Shown in pieces: positions 18,204 through 27,148 of a stretch of 64,000 nucleotides of DNA. Each line of letters starts with the position of its first letter. Position 1 is the stretch's first letter. The DNA lies in assembly GCF_009176305.1 (NCBI RefSeq), contig NZ_BLAJ01000003.1, positions 124,001-188,000 of the forward strand. Reading direction: 5' to 3'. Source of the stretch: Martinezella dioscoreae (GTDB lineage: Bacteria; Pseudomonadota; Alphaproteobacteria; Rhizobiales; Rhizobiaceae). The notes beneath the pieces are model-generated. The model made no database searches. It saw only the letters and a program-made list of their open reading frames with translations, and was not told the origin of the DNA. A program made the position numbers and the translations under genes.

Positions 18204-18406
18204 TACCCCCCTCTGTCACTTCGTGACATCTCCCCCACAAGGGGGGAGATTGGGGGAGTTTGCCGACCGCTCTAGTTCCAAGCTGCCTTCTATTTCCGCA
18301 GCAATACGTTTCCGCCTGCGCGGGAAAGAAGATGGAGGGCTAACAGCTCGCCGCGAACAATCTCCCCCCTTGTGGGGGAGATGTCACGAAGTGACAGAGG
18401 GGGGTA
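18204..18406. repeat. RIME-like element: perfect 49-bp inverted repeat around a 105-bp core
   Basis: Positions 18204-18252 and 18358-18406 are exact reverse complements. Each arm is itself made of two hairpins (GTCAC-TTC-GTGAC and CTCCCCC-ACA-AGGGGGGAG). Such compound palindromes occur between genes in many rhizobia as RIME-type elements. The right arm ends 2 bp before the proposed start codon of the DUF559 gene, so it could affect cysS termination and DUF559 translation. Confidence 0.9.
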
Positions 18407-18408
18407 CT

Positions 18409-18777
18409 TTGCCGCATACTCCAGTCCCGCCGAAAGCCCGAAGCAATGCACGCCGCATGCGCAAGGTCATGACGGATACGGAACTGCGTCTATGGAACGA
18501 ATTGCGTGCCCATCGCCTCATGGGCCTCGGCTTCCGCCGCCAGTTGCCCATCGCTGGATATATTGTCGATTTCGCATGCCCTGCCGAAAGGCTGATTGTC
18601 GAAGTCGACGGCTCCCAGCACGGCAATGATCGTGATCAGACCTATGACCAGATTCGCACCCGCCGCCTCGAAGCCGATGGCTGGACTATCCTGCGCTTCT
18701 GGAATGACGATGTCCTGAAGGATATCGATAACATCTGCATGCATATCCTGATCGTCAGCGGAAAGGATAAGTTATGA
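18409..18777 (+). CDS. DUF559 (Vsr/restriction-endonuclease-like) protein
   Basis: 122 residues. The core resembles the DUF559 nuclease fold: LRAHRLMGLGFRRQLPIAGY, then IVDFACPAERLIVEVDGSQH (the Asp and Glu of a PD-(D/E)xK site), and ADGWTILRFWNDDVL. It has no signal peptide. The frame is open far upstream across the repeat; the TTG at 18409 (giving MPHTPVPPKAR) is chosen because family members start similarly, but ATG at 18457 or 18469 are alternatives. Its stop overlaps the next gene by 4 bp. Biological role unknown. Confidence 0.8.
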   Translation: MPHTPVPPKARSNARRMRKVMTDTELRLWNELRAHRLMGLGFRRQLPIAGYIVDFACPAERLIVEVDGSQHGNDRDQTYDQIRTRRLEADGWTILRFWNDDVLKDIDNICMHILIVSGKDKL

Positions 18778-19256
18778 CCGTCTCGACCTACACCGGCGGC
18801 TGTCAGTGCGGCGCGGTTCGCTTCCGGGTGCGGGGCGGACTGAAGGATGCGTCGATCTGTCATTGCCGCATGTGTCAGAAGGCTTTCGGCGCCTACTACG
18901 CGCCGCTGGTCTCGACGCGTGGTGCCGAGCTCGCATGGACACGTGGCGAGCGGAAGCTGTTCCAATCGTCCAATTATGTGAAGCGCGGCTTCTGCGGGGA
19001 TTGCGGAACGCCGCTGACCTATGAAGCGCCCGATGGCATTGCAATCGCGGCTGGTGCTTTCGATAACCCCTCGCAGCTGCCGCCTGTCGTCCAATATGGC
19101 ACGGAAGCCAAGATCGGCTTCGTCGATCGGCTGCATCTGCTGCCCGGACACTCGACGGAGGAGGATGCCGCGCAGGCGCCCTTCGTATTGAACATCATAT
19201 CCAACCAGCATCCCGATCACGATACGGCAACGTGGCCACCGGAGAGCAGCAAATGA
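18774..19256 (+). CDS. GFA-family zinc protein, tandem copy 1
   Basis: 160 residues with GGCQCGAVRF at 8-17, CHCRMCQKAFGAYY and GFCGDCGTPLTY: all expected zinc-ligand cysteines are present. ATGA overlaps with both the DUF559 gene before it and copy 2 after it show translational coupling. The C-terminus ends with the shared NQHPDHDTATWP motif. No substrate can be assigned. Confidence 0.9.
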   Translation: MTVSTYTGGCQCGAVRFRVRGGLKDASICHCRMCQKAFGAYYAPLVSTRGAELAWTRGERKLFQSSNYVKRGFCGDCGTPLTYEAPDGIAIAAGAFDNPSQLPPVVQYGTEAKIGFVDRLHLLPGHSTEEDAAQAPFVLNIISNQHPDHDTATWPPESSK

Positions 19257-19720
19257 CAATGGCAGCGGGATATAGCGGCGGATGCCAATGTGGCGCGGTT
19301 CGTTATCGCACCGCCGGCGCGCTCGGCTATCCGCATCTTTGTCATTGCCGCATGTGCCAGAAAGCATCCGGCAATTATGCCCTGCCGCTGGGAAACGCCA
19401 AACGGGCCGATTTCGAGCTGACACGCGGCGAACCCTCATGGTTTCATTCGTCCGATCTCGTGCGCCGCGGCTTTTGCGGCACCTGCGGCACGCCCCTGTT
19501 CTATGATGTGCCCGGCACGGATTCCATCAATGTGACGCTTGGTTCACTGGATGAGCCAACGCTGGTCCAACCCGTCGCGCAATCGAACCGCGCGGCAAAG
19601 ATGCCCTGGTTCCATGCACTCGATGCGCTGCCGATGGAACCGGACGAGGATAGCTCGGACCGTGCGATATCGATCAAGCTGTCCAATCATCAGCATCCTG
19701 ATCACGATACCTCAAGCTGA
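19253..19720 (+). CDS. GFA-family zinc protein, tandem copy 2
   Basis: 155 residues with GGCQCGAVRYRT, CHCRMCQKASGNYA and GFCGTCGTPLFY. The ATG at 19253 has a GGAGAG site; a GTG at 19232 is possible but less likely. It overlaps copy 1 by 4 bp. It resembles the dispersed copy at 9221 more than its neighbours in the CQKASGN block, suggesting the family spread by more than simple local duplication (impression only). Confidence 0.9.
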   Translation: MTMAAGYSGGCQCGAVRYRTAGALGYPHLCHCRMCQKASGNYALPLGNAKRADFELTRGEPSWFHSSDLVRRGFCGTCGTPLFYDVPGTDSINVTLGSLDEPTLVQPVAQSNRAAKMPWFHALDALPMEPDEDSSDRAISIKLSNHQHPDHDTSS

Positions 19721-19736
19721 CCAGAGGAGAAGAGCC

Positions 19737-21169
<1,433 letters not shown>

Positions 21170-21179
21170 TGCCGAATAA

Positions 21180-21310
21180 GGCCACTCACCCTAGCCCTCT
21201 CCCCGCATGCGGGGAGAGGGAACAAGCTCACAAGCCCCTTCGCCCCGTGTAAACGGGGAGAAGGTGGACTCGAACGGTTTCGCAAAGCGAAACCGAGAGA
21301 GGACGGGTGA
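21180..21310. repeat. Palindrome cluster (RIME/REP-like) between pip and cimA
   Basis: Three hairpins in about 130 bp: a perfect 26-bp palindrome at 21195-21220, a second at about 21237-21264 (CCTTCGCCCCGT ... ACGGGGAGAAGG), and GGTTTCGC-AAA-GCGAAACC at about 21278-21296. Flanking CTCACCC and GGGTGAGG also pair. Such intergenic elements are common in rhizobia and may also end pip transcription. Confidence 0.85.
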
Positions 21311-21351
21311 GGGGCATCCCACTATCAAACCGGTTCGCCGGAGGAAACAGT

Positions 21352-22968
21352 ATGACACGCGAAAAAATCTATCTCTTCGACACGACGCTCCGCGATGGCC
21401 AGCAGACGCCTGGCATCGATTTTTCCGTCGAGGATAAGATTGCCATTGCGACCATGCTGGATGAGTTCGGCCTGGATTATGTCGAAGGCGGTTACCCCGG
21501 CGCCAACCCGACCGATACGGCCTTCTTCAACGAGAAGCGCACGACATCGGCCTCCTTCGTCGCCTTCGGCATGACGAAGCGCGCCGGCATCTCCGCCTCC
21601 AACGATCCGGGCCTTGCAAGCCTGCTGCAGGCAAAGGCCGACGCCATCTGCTTTGTCGCCAAGAGTTGGGACTATCACGTCAAGGTGGCGCTCGGCTGCA
21701 CCAACGAGGAAAATCTCGAAAGTATCGCCGAAAGCGTCAAGGCTGCCGTCGGCGCCGGCAAGGAAGCCCTGGTCGATTGCGAGCACTTCTTCGACGGCTA
21801 CAAGGCCAATCCGACCTATGCGCTTGCTTGCGCCAAGACGGCCTATGATGCCGGAGCGCGCTGGGTCGTGCTCTGTGACACCAACGGCGGCGCGCAGCCG
21901 CCGGAGATTCGCGCCATCGTCGAGGCCGTCATCGCCTGCGGCGTTCCCGGGCACTGTCTCGGCATCCATGCCCATAACGACACCGGCCAGGCGGTCGCCA
22001 ATTCGCTCGCGGCGGTCGAGGCCGGCGTGCGGCAGATCCAGGGCACGCTGAACGGCATCGGCGAGCGTTGCGGCAATGCCAACCTGATCACACTGATCGC
22101 GACCCTGGCGCTGAAAAGAGCTTATAGCGAACGCTTCGAAACGACGATCGACGCCGAGCGGCTGGTGGGCTTGACCGGCCTTTCGCATGCCTTCGACGAG
22201 CTTCTGAACCGCTCACCCGACCATCAGGCGCCCTATGTCGGTGCCTCCGCCTTTGCCACCAAGGCTGGTATCCACGCCTCGGCGCTGCTGAAGGACCCGC
22301 GCACCTACGAACATGTGCCGCCGGAAAGCGTCGGCAACTTCCGCAAGGTCATGGTCTCCGACCAGGGCGGCAAGTCGAACTTCATCAATGCGCTGAAGCG
22401 GCGCGGCATCGAGGTCGGCAAGGACGATCCGAAGCTCGACCAGCTGATCCACATCGTCAAGGAACGCGAAGCGACAGGCTATGCTTACGAAGGCGCGGAT
22501 GCGAGCTTCGAACTTTTGGCGCGCCGCACGCTCGGTACCATCCCGGAATTCTTTGCGATCGATGGTTTCCGCGTCATGGTGGAACGCCGCTTCGATTCCC
22601 ACGGCCGGGTGAAAATCGTCTCGGAAGCCGTCGTCAAGATCATCATCGATGGCGAAACCATCATGTCGGTTGCCGAGGGAGACGGCCCGGTCAACGCACT
22701 CGACCTGGCGCTGCGCAAGAATTTCGGCGAATACCAGCACGAGATAGACGATCTGGAACTGGCCGACTTCAAGGTGCGTATCCTCAATGGCGGCACGGAG
22801 GCCATCACCCGAGTCCTAATCGAATCCACGGATAGTGACGGCGTACGCTGGTGGACAGTCGGCGTCTCCGAAAACATCATCGACGCGTCGTTCCAGGCTC
22901 TGATGGATTCCGTCATCTACAAGCTGATGAAAAACCGGCATATGGCAGGCAAGATTGCGGCGGAGTAA
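21352..22968 (+). CDS. cimA: Citramalate synthase (2-isopropylmalate synthase family)
   Basis: 538 residues. DRE-TIM metallolyase with LFDTTLRDGQQTPG near residue 8, the metal-binding HxH in LGIHAHNDTG and NGIGERCGNANL, and a C-terminal LeuA-type regulatory domain of about 150 residues. Length and the DTTLRDGQQTPGIDFSVEDK opening fit the CimA group, which condenses pyruvate and acetyl-CoA to citramalate for isoleucine synthesis. LeuA or homocitrate synthase are less likely; paralogue specificity is hard to prove by eye. The ATG at 21352 has GGAGG. Confidence 0.87.
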   Translation: MTREKIYLFDTTLRDGQQTPGIDFSVEDKIAIATMLDEFGLDYVEGGYPGANPTDTAFFNEKRTTSASFVAFGMTKRAGISASNDPGLASLLQAKADAICFVAKSWDYHVKVALGCTNEENLESIAESVKAAVGAGKEALVDCEHFFDGYKANPTYALACAKTAYDAGARWVVLCDTNGGAQPPEIRAIVEAVIACGVPGHCLGIHAHNDTGQAVANSLAAVEAGVRQIQGTLNGIGERCGNANLITLIATLALKRAYSERFETTIDAERLVGLTGLSHAFDELLNRSPDHQAPYVGASAFATKAGIHASALLKDPRTYEHVPPESVGNFRKVMVSDQGGKSNFINALKRRGIEVGKDDPKLDQLIHIVKEREATGYAYEGADASFELLARRTLGTIPEFFAIDGFRVMVERRFDSHGRVKIVSEAVVKIIIDGETIMSVAEGDGPVNALDLALRKNFGEYQHEIDDLELADFKVRILNGGTEAITRVLIESTDSDGVRWWTVGVSENIIDASFQALMDSVIYKLMKNRHMAGKIAAE

Positions 22969-23076
22969 TCCGCCGCCCATCAAAAAGCTTGACGATGCCG
23001 TCAATGAAATGAATTAGCCATGCCGCATGCATTGGAGTAATCCCGTCTCAAATGACAGAGAATGACGGGAAAATTC

Positions 23077-23988
23077 ATGGCCACTGACGCGGTCAAACCT
23101 GAAATCAAGAACAACGACGCTATCCGCGGCTTCGGCTTTGCGATGACGGCCTATCTCTTCTGGGGCGTTCTGCCACTCTATATGAAGGCGCTGGCGCATA
23201 TCCCGGCTTTCGAGGTCATCGCCCATCGCATCGTCTGGTCAGTTCCCGTCGCCGGCATCGTGCTGCTGGCGCTCGGTCGCCTGGGCGACGTGAAGGCGGC
23301 GTTTCGCAACCCGCGGACAATCGCCATGGCATCGCTGACGGCAGCGCTTGTCACCATCAACTGGGGAACCTATGTCTGGGCCATCGGCGCCGGCCATTCG
23401 CTCGATGCGGCCCTCGGTTACTTCATCAATCCGCTGTTCAGCATCGCGCTCGGCGCCATCCTACTCAAGGAAAAGCTGACGCCGACGCAGATCGTCGCGA
23501 TCTGCCTTGCAGCCGCCGCCGTCATCATTTTGACGGTGAAAGCCGGCACCCTGCCCTGGGTCGCGTTGTCGCTGACCTTCTCCTGGGGCTTCTATGCCTT
23601 TTTCCGCAAAACCCTGCCTGTTGGAGCCAACCAGGGCTTTTTCATCGAGGTGCTACTGCTCTGCATCCCGGCAGCATTTTACATCCTCTATCTGGAAGCG
23701 CGCGGCGAAGGCCACTTTTACCAGACCGGCCTTTCGGATACCGGGCTCCTGCTCGGCTGCGGGCTCGTGACGGCGCTGCCGTTGATGATCTTCGCCAATG
23801 GTGCGAAGCTTTTGAGGATGTCGACCATCGGCATCATGCAATACATCGTTCCCACAATGGTCTTCCTGATCGCCGTTTTCCTGTTCAAGGAACCCTTCGG
23901 CACGACGCAGCTCGTTGCATTCTCGCTGATATGGGCCGGTCTCGTGCTCTACAGCTGGTCGATGCTGCGTCAGAGCAGAGGAGCATAA
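23077..23988 (+). CDS. rarD: RarD-type EamA-family permease
   Basis: 303 residues with ten hydrophobic segments in two EamA repeats. The RarD pattern is clear: GFAMTAYLFWGVLPLYMKAL, VIAHRIVWSVPVAGIV, INWGTYVWAIGAGHSLDAAL and GYFINPLF. Function is not established (chloramphenicol sensitivity in E. coli homologues). Start at 23077 (MATDAVKPE) is preferred to 23062, which lacks a ribosome binding site. Confidence 0.9.
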   Translation: MATDAVKPEIKNNDAIRGFGFAMTAYLFWGVLPLYMKALAHIPAFEVIAHRIVWSVPVAGIVLLALGRLGDVKAAFRNPRTIAMASLTAALVTINWGTYVWAIGAGHSLDAALGYFINPLFSIALGAILLKEKLTPTQIVAICLAAAAVIILTVKAGTLPWVALSLTFSWGFYAFFRKTLPVGANQGFFIEVLLLCIPAAFYILYLEARGEGHFYQTGLSDTGLLLGCGLVTALPLMIFANGAKLLRMSTIGIMQYIVPTMVFLIAVFLFKEPFGTTQLVAFSLIWAGLVLYSWSMLRQSRGA

Positions 23989-24020
23989 CCAGGCGATATG
24001 GTTAGCAAATCGCTATTTGT

Positions 24021-24054
24021 GGCGGTTTGGCTTTCAAGAAAGCCGTGAACCGCC
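24021..24054. terminator. Hairpin between convergent rarD and LOG genes
   Basis: GGCGGTT-T-GGCTTT, small loop, AAAGCC-GTG-AACCGCC forms a long, slightly bulged stem. No good T-run follows, so it is a possible rather than certain terminator. Confidence 0.5.
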
Positions 24055-24114
24055 TCGTCCCTTGTCATCACGCAGCCCTAAGCGAAAACCGCTGCTCGTT
24101 TGCCGGAACAGCTT

Positions 24115-24738
24115 TTAGAGCTTGGAAATCACGGCCTCTTCTCCGCCGCGGTCGCCGCGCGTCTCTGCGGCATGCTTGCGGATCGCCGGAATGATATCGG
24201 CCACCTTGTCGATCACAAGCGGCTGGACACGATGGGCGGTATGGATGAAGCCCTCGTCCCGCATATGACGGACGATTTCCATCATCGAATCCCAAAAGCC
24301 GTTGATATTGGCAAAAACCATCGGCTTTTCGTGACGGCCCAGCTGGCCCCAGGTCATGATCTCGACGATCTCCTCCAGGGTGCCTATACCGCCCGGCAAG
24401 GCCACGAAAGCGTCGGCGCGCTCGAACATGCCATGTTTGCGCGTATGCATGTCCGGCGTTATGATGAGTTCGTCGAGCTGACCGAGCGAGTGGCGCGTCG
24501 CTTCCATATCGACCAGAAATTCCGGAATGATGCCGGTGACCTGACCGCCGTGCGACAGCACGCCGCTTGCGACAGCGCCCATGATGCCCTTCGTTCCGCC
24601 GCCATAGATCAGGCGCAGGCCGTTTTCGGCAATGCTTTTGCCGAGTTCGCGGCCAGCGGCCATGTAGGAAGGATCGCGTCCCGGCTGTGAGCCACAATAG
24701 ACGCAAATGGTTCGAATTGGCGCGGAATCGTCGGTCAT
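24115..24738 (-). CDS. LOG-family protein (cytokinin riboside 5'-monophosphate phosphoribohydrolase type)
   Basis: 207 residues. The LOG fold is shown by the start RTICVYCGSQPGRDPSY, the loop LIYGGGTKGIMGAVA, and the PGGxGTxxE motif at 115-123 (PGGIGTLEE). LOG enzymes cleave nucleotide 5'-monophosphates to release the base, which in plants and some bacteria gives active cytokinin; bacterial members also act as AMP/GMP nucleosidases. It is a single gene, convergent with rarD. Cytokinin production is possible in a plant-associated species but not shown. Confidence 0.9.
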   Translation of the reverse strand: MTDDSAPIRTICVYCGSQPGRDPSYMAAGRELGKSIAENGLRLIYGGGTKGIMGAVASGVLSHGGQVTGIIPEFLVDMEATRHSLGQLDELIITPDMHTRKHGMFERADAFVALPGGIGTLEEIVEIMTWGQLGRHEKPMVFANINGFWDSMMEIVRHMRDEGFIHTAHRVQPLVIDKVADIIPAIRKHAAETRGDRGGEEAVISKL

Positions 24739-24890
24739 GGATGCAAAGAACTATGCTGCAGGTGCGCAGTCAAGATTTTTCAAAGGAAAACTTGTGCCGG
24801 GACATGCGAAAATGGCTGAGAAAGCTTGTAAAAGCAGGCGAAATCGCTAGCAATTTCAGGAGTTGCGATGACTTCGCCGCGTGGAGATGA

Positions 24891-26945
24891 ATGATGATGA
24901 AGAACCGTGCCGGTTGGCTGGCTCTGTTGGTGTTGGCAATTGCGACCTTGTTGATGGTCTTCTTCGTGATGCCGCGCATCAACGGTGACAAGACCCCGAT
25001 CGGCAACGTGGTCAATCAAGCCAGCAACGCGGTGAAAAATACGATCGACCAAAACGCGCAGAAGGCGGGCGAGGCCGCCGAGAACGCAACCAAGGCCACG
25101 CAGAATGCCGTGTCGACCGCCGTCAATACGGCAGACCTCGCGAAAAAGCTGACCGACCTGACGGGCGCGGCAACTGCTTCGCTGGCCGATTTGAAGGCGC
25201 TCTTCAAGGATGGCAATGCACCGGCCCAGGATGCCTTCACGGCTGCGAAGACAAAGGCGATTACTGCCCTGCAATCGATCGTCGGCTTCGCGCTTCCCGA
25301 AGGGATCGACGCAACGACAACGGGACTCGTTAAGAAAGCGCAGGACAGTGCAGGTAAGGCGCTCACCATCATCCAGTCTCTTCCCGAGAATGCTGCCGAA
25401 GCCAGTGCGGCGATCGACAAGGCTCTTGCAACGCTGACAGGGCAACAGGCGCCCGGGACCAACTCGGCTGCCAATCCTCGCGTACCATCATTCGATGTAT
25501 TGCGCGTCGAACCGGATGGCTCCACTGTTATCGCAGGCTCAGCCGAGCCGAATGCCAAGCTGGAGATCGTCGACGGCGAAAAGGTCGTCACGACGACCAA
25601 TGTCGGCCCGAGCGGCGACTTTGCCGCCGTACTCGACAATCCGCTGCCGCCTGGAGACCACGAATTGGTGCTGCGCGCCACCGGCAAGGACGGCAAGGCT
25701 GTCAGTTCCGAGGAAATCGCAACCGTCTCCGTGCCGAAGGACAATTCCACCCAGGTCCTCGCGATGGTGTCGAAGCCAGGCGCAGCAAGTCGCATCATCA
25801 CTGCGCCTTCCGCCAAGCAGGGCCGCGTGACCGCCGGCGAACAGGACGCGTCCGCAGCCGGCACTCAGGCCAAAACGACCACGACAGATGCCAAGCCGCA
25901 ACAGGATGGTACGGCGGTCGCATCCGCCAATCCTGCGGCAGGCACGGCAACACCGCCAGCAGCGAAGGTAGAGGCGAATCCAGACGTCATGGTCAATGCG
26001 GTGGAGATCGAAAACGATCATATCTTCGTTGCCGGCACCACGAAGCCGAATGCCAAGGTCCGCGCCTATGCCGACGACAAGCTCATCGGCGAGAACGTCG
26101 CGGGTGCGGACGGTCACTTTGTCGTGGACGGACCCATGCCTCTTGCCGTCGGTGATCACAAGATCCGCGTCGACGTACTCGATGGCGCCGGCAAAGTCGT
26201 CGTGCGGACCAGCGTCAACTTCACGCGCCCCGAGGGCAATCAGGTGACGGTCGCGGCGCAGACACCCGCCGCCGCAAATGGTCAAGGGCAGACGGCCACG
26301 GCAAACATGGTGCCGCTCGACGAGGGCGAGCTTGCCAAGCTCAAGGAAGGCGCGGGCAAGGCTTTTGCGCTGCTCAAGGGCCTCTTTACCGACGGCAAGC
26401 AGCCTAATACGGAGCAGCTCGCAGCCGCCCGCTCCGGCACGGAAATCGCGCTCAAGTCGCTGTCTGAATTCCGGCCGACCATCAACGCCAGTGCTGCGTT
26501 GAAGAAGGCTGCTGCCGACGCTTCGAGCGCGGCCTCCAAGGCGCTTGCCACCTTGCTGGCTTTGCCGAAAGATCCGAAATCGGTCGGCGCGGCGCTGCCT
26601 GGGCTCGAACAGATGATCGCTGTTATCACGCAGCCTGCTCAGACGGCACCGGCGCAGCCGAACACAGAGGTCTCATCCAACGACAGTGGCCCGAAGACGC
26701 TCGAACAGGCACCGCTGTCGCAGGACACCAATGCCGTCATCATCCGTCGCGGCGATACGCTGTGGCAGATATCGCGCCGCATCTACGGTGCGGGCGTGCG
26801 CTACACGACGATCTATCTGGCCAACGAGGACAAGATCAACAATCCGGACCGCATCCTGCCGGGTCAGGTCTTCGGTCTGCCGAAGGATGCATTGCCGAAT
26901 GCCGAGGAGCTTCACCGCAAGCGGCTTTCGGGCGAGCACCTCTAG
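24891..26945 (+). CDS. Membrane-anchored LysM protein with paired helical and Ig-like modules
   Basis: 684 residues. One N-terminal membrane segment (about residues 7-26) is followed by an Ala/Lys-rich helical region, a helical module (about 90-183), an Ig-like module (about 198-281), a Pro/Ala/Thr linker, a second Ig-like module (about 365-445), a second helical module (about 480-580) and a C-terminal LysM (about 615-669, IRRGDTLWQISRRIYG). LysM binds peptidoglycan, so the protein should sit in the periplasm, tethered to the inner membrane. GGAGATG precedes three alternative ATGs at 24891, 24894 and 24897. Followed by a strong terminator. Confidence 0.87.
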   Translation: MMMKNRAGWLALLVLAIATLLMVFFVMPRINGDKTPIGNVVNQASNAVKNTIDQNAQKAGEAAENATKATQNAVSTAVNTADLAKKLTDLTGAATASLADLKALFKDGNAPAQDAFTAAKTKAITALQSIVGFALPEGIDATTTGLVKKAQDSAGKALTIIQSLPENAAEASAAIDKALATLTGQQAPGTNSAANPRVPSFDVLRVEPDGSTVIAGSAEPNAKLEIVDGEKVVTTTNVGPSGDFAAVLDNPLPPGDHELVLRATGKDGKAVSSEEIATVSVPKDNSTQVLAMVSKPGAASRIITAPSAKQGRVTAGEQDASAAGTQAKTTTTDAKPQQDGTAVASANPAAGTATPPAAKVEANPDVMVNAVEIENDHIFVAGTTKPNAKVRAYADDKLIGENVAGADGHFVVDGPMPLAVGDHKIRVDVLDGAGKVVVRTSVNFTRPEGNQVTVAAQTPAAANGQGQTATANMVPLDEGELAKLKEGAGKAFALLKGLFTDGKQPNTEQLAAARSGTEIALKSLSEFRPTINASAALKKAAADASSAASKALATLLALPKDPKSVGAALPGLEQMIAVITQPAQTAPAQPNTEVSSNDSGPKTLEQAPLSQDTNAVIIRRGDTLWQISRRIYGAGVRYTTIYLANEDKINNPDRILPGQVFGLPKDALPNAEELHRKRLSGEHL

Positions 26946-26972
26946 CGCAACGACCGCCCATCGTGAACATTG

Positions 26973-27011
26973 GCAGCGGCCAGGCTCATCCACGCCTGGC
27001 CGCTGCTTTTA
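26973..27011 (+). terminator. Rho-independent terminator after the LysM gene
   Basis: Perfect 13-bp stem GCAGCGGCCAGGC / GCCTGGCCGCTGC with an 8-base loop, followed by TTTTA. Confidence 0.92.
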
Positions 27012-27148
27012 TACCGCATGAAAATAGTATAAGCGTCGCCCGACCCCATAGCCTTCCCACAACGGCCATGTCTTGGCCATGAAGGCTTGCCAGTCGGCTG
27101 TGCAAACGCTGCCACATCCGGCTGCCCAATCATTCGCCGGAGACGGAC

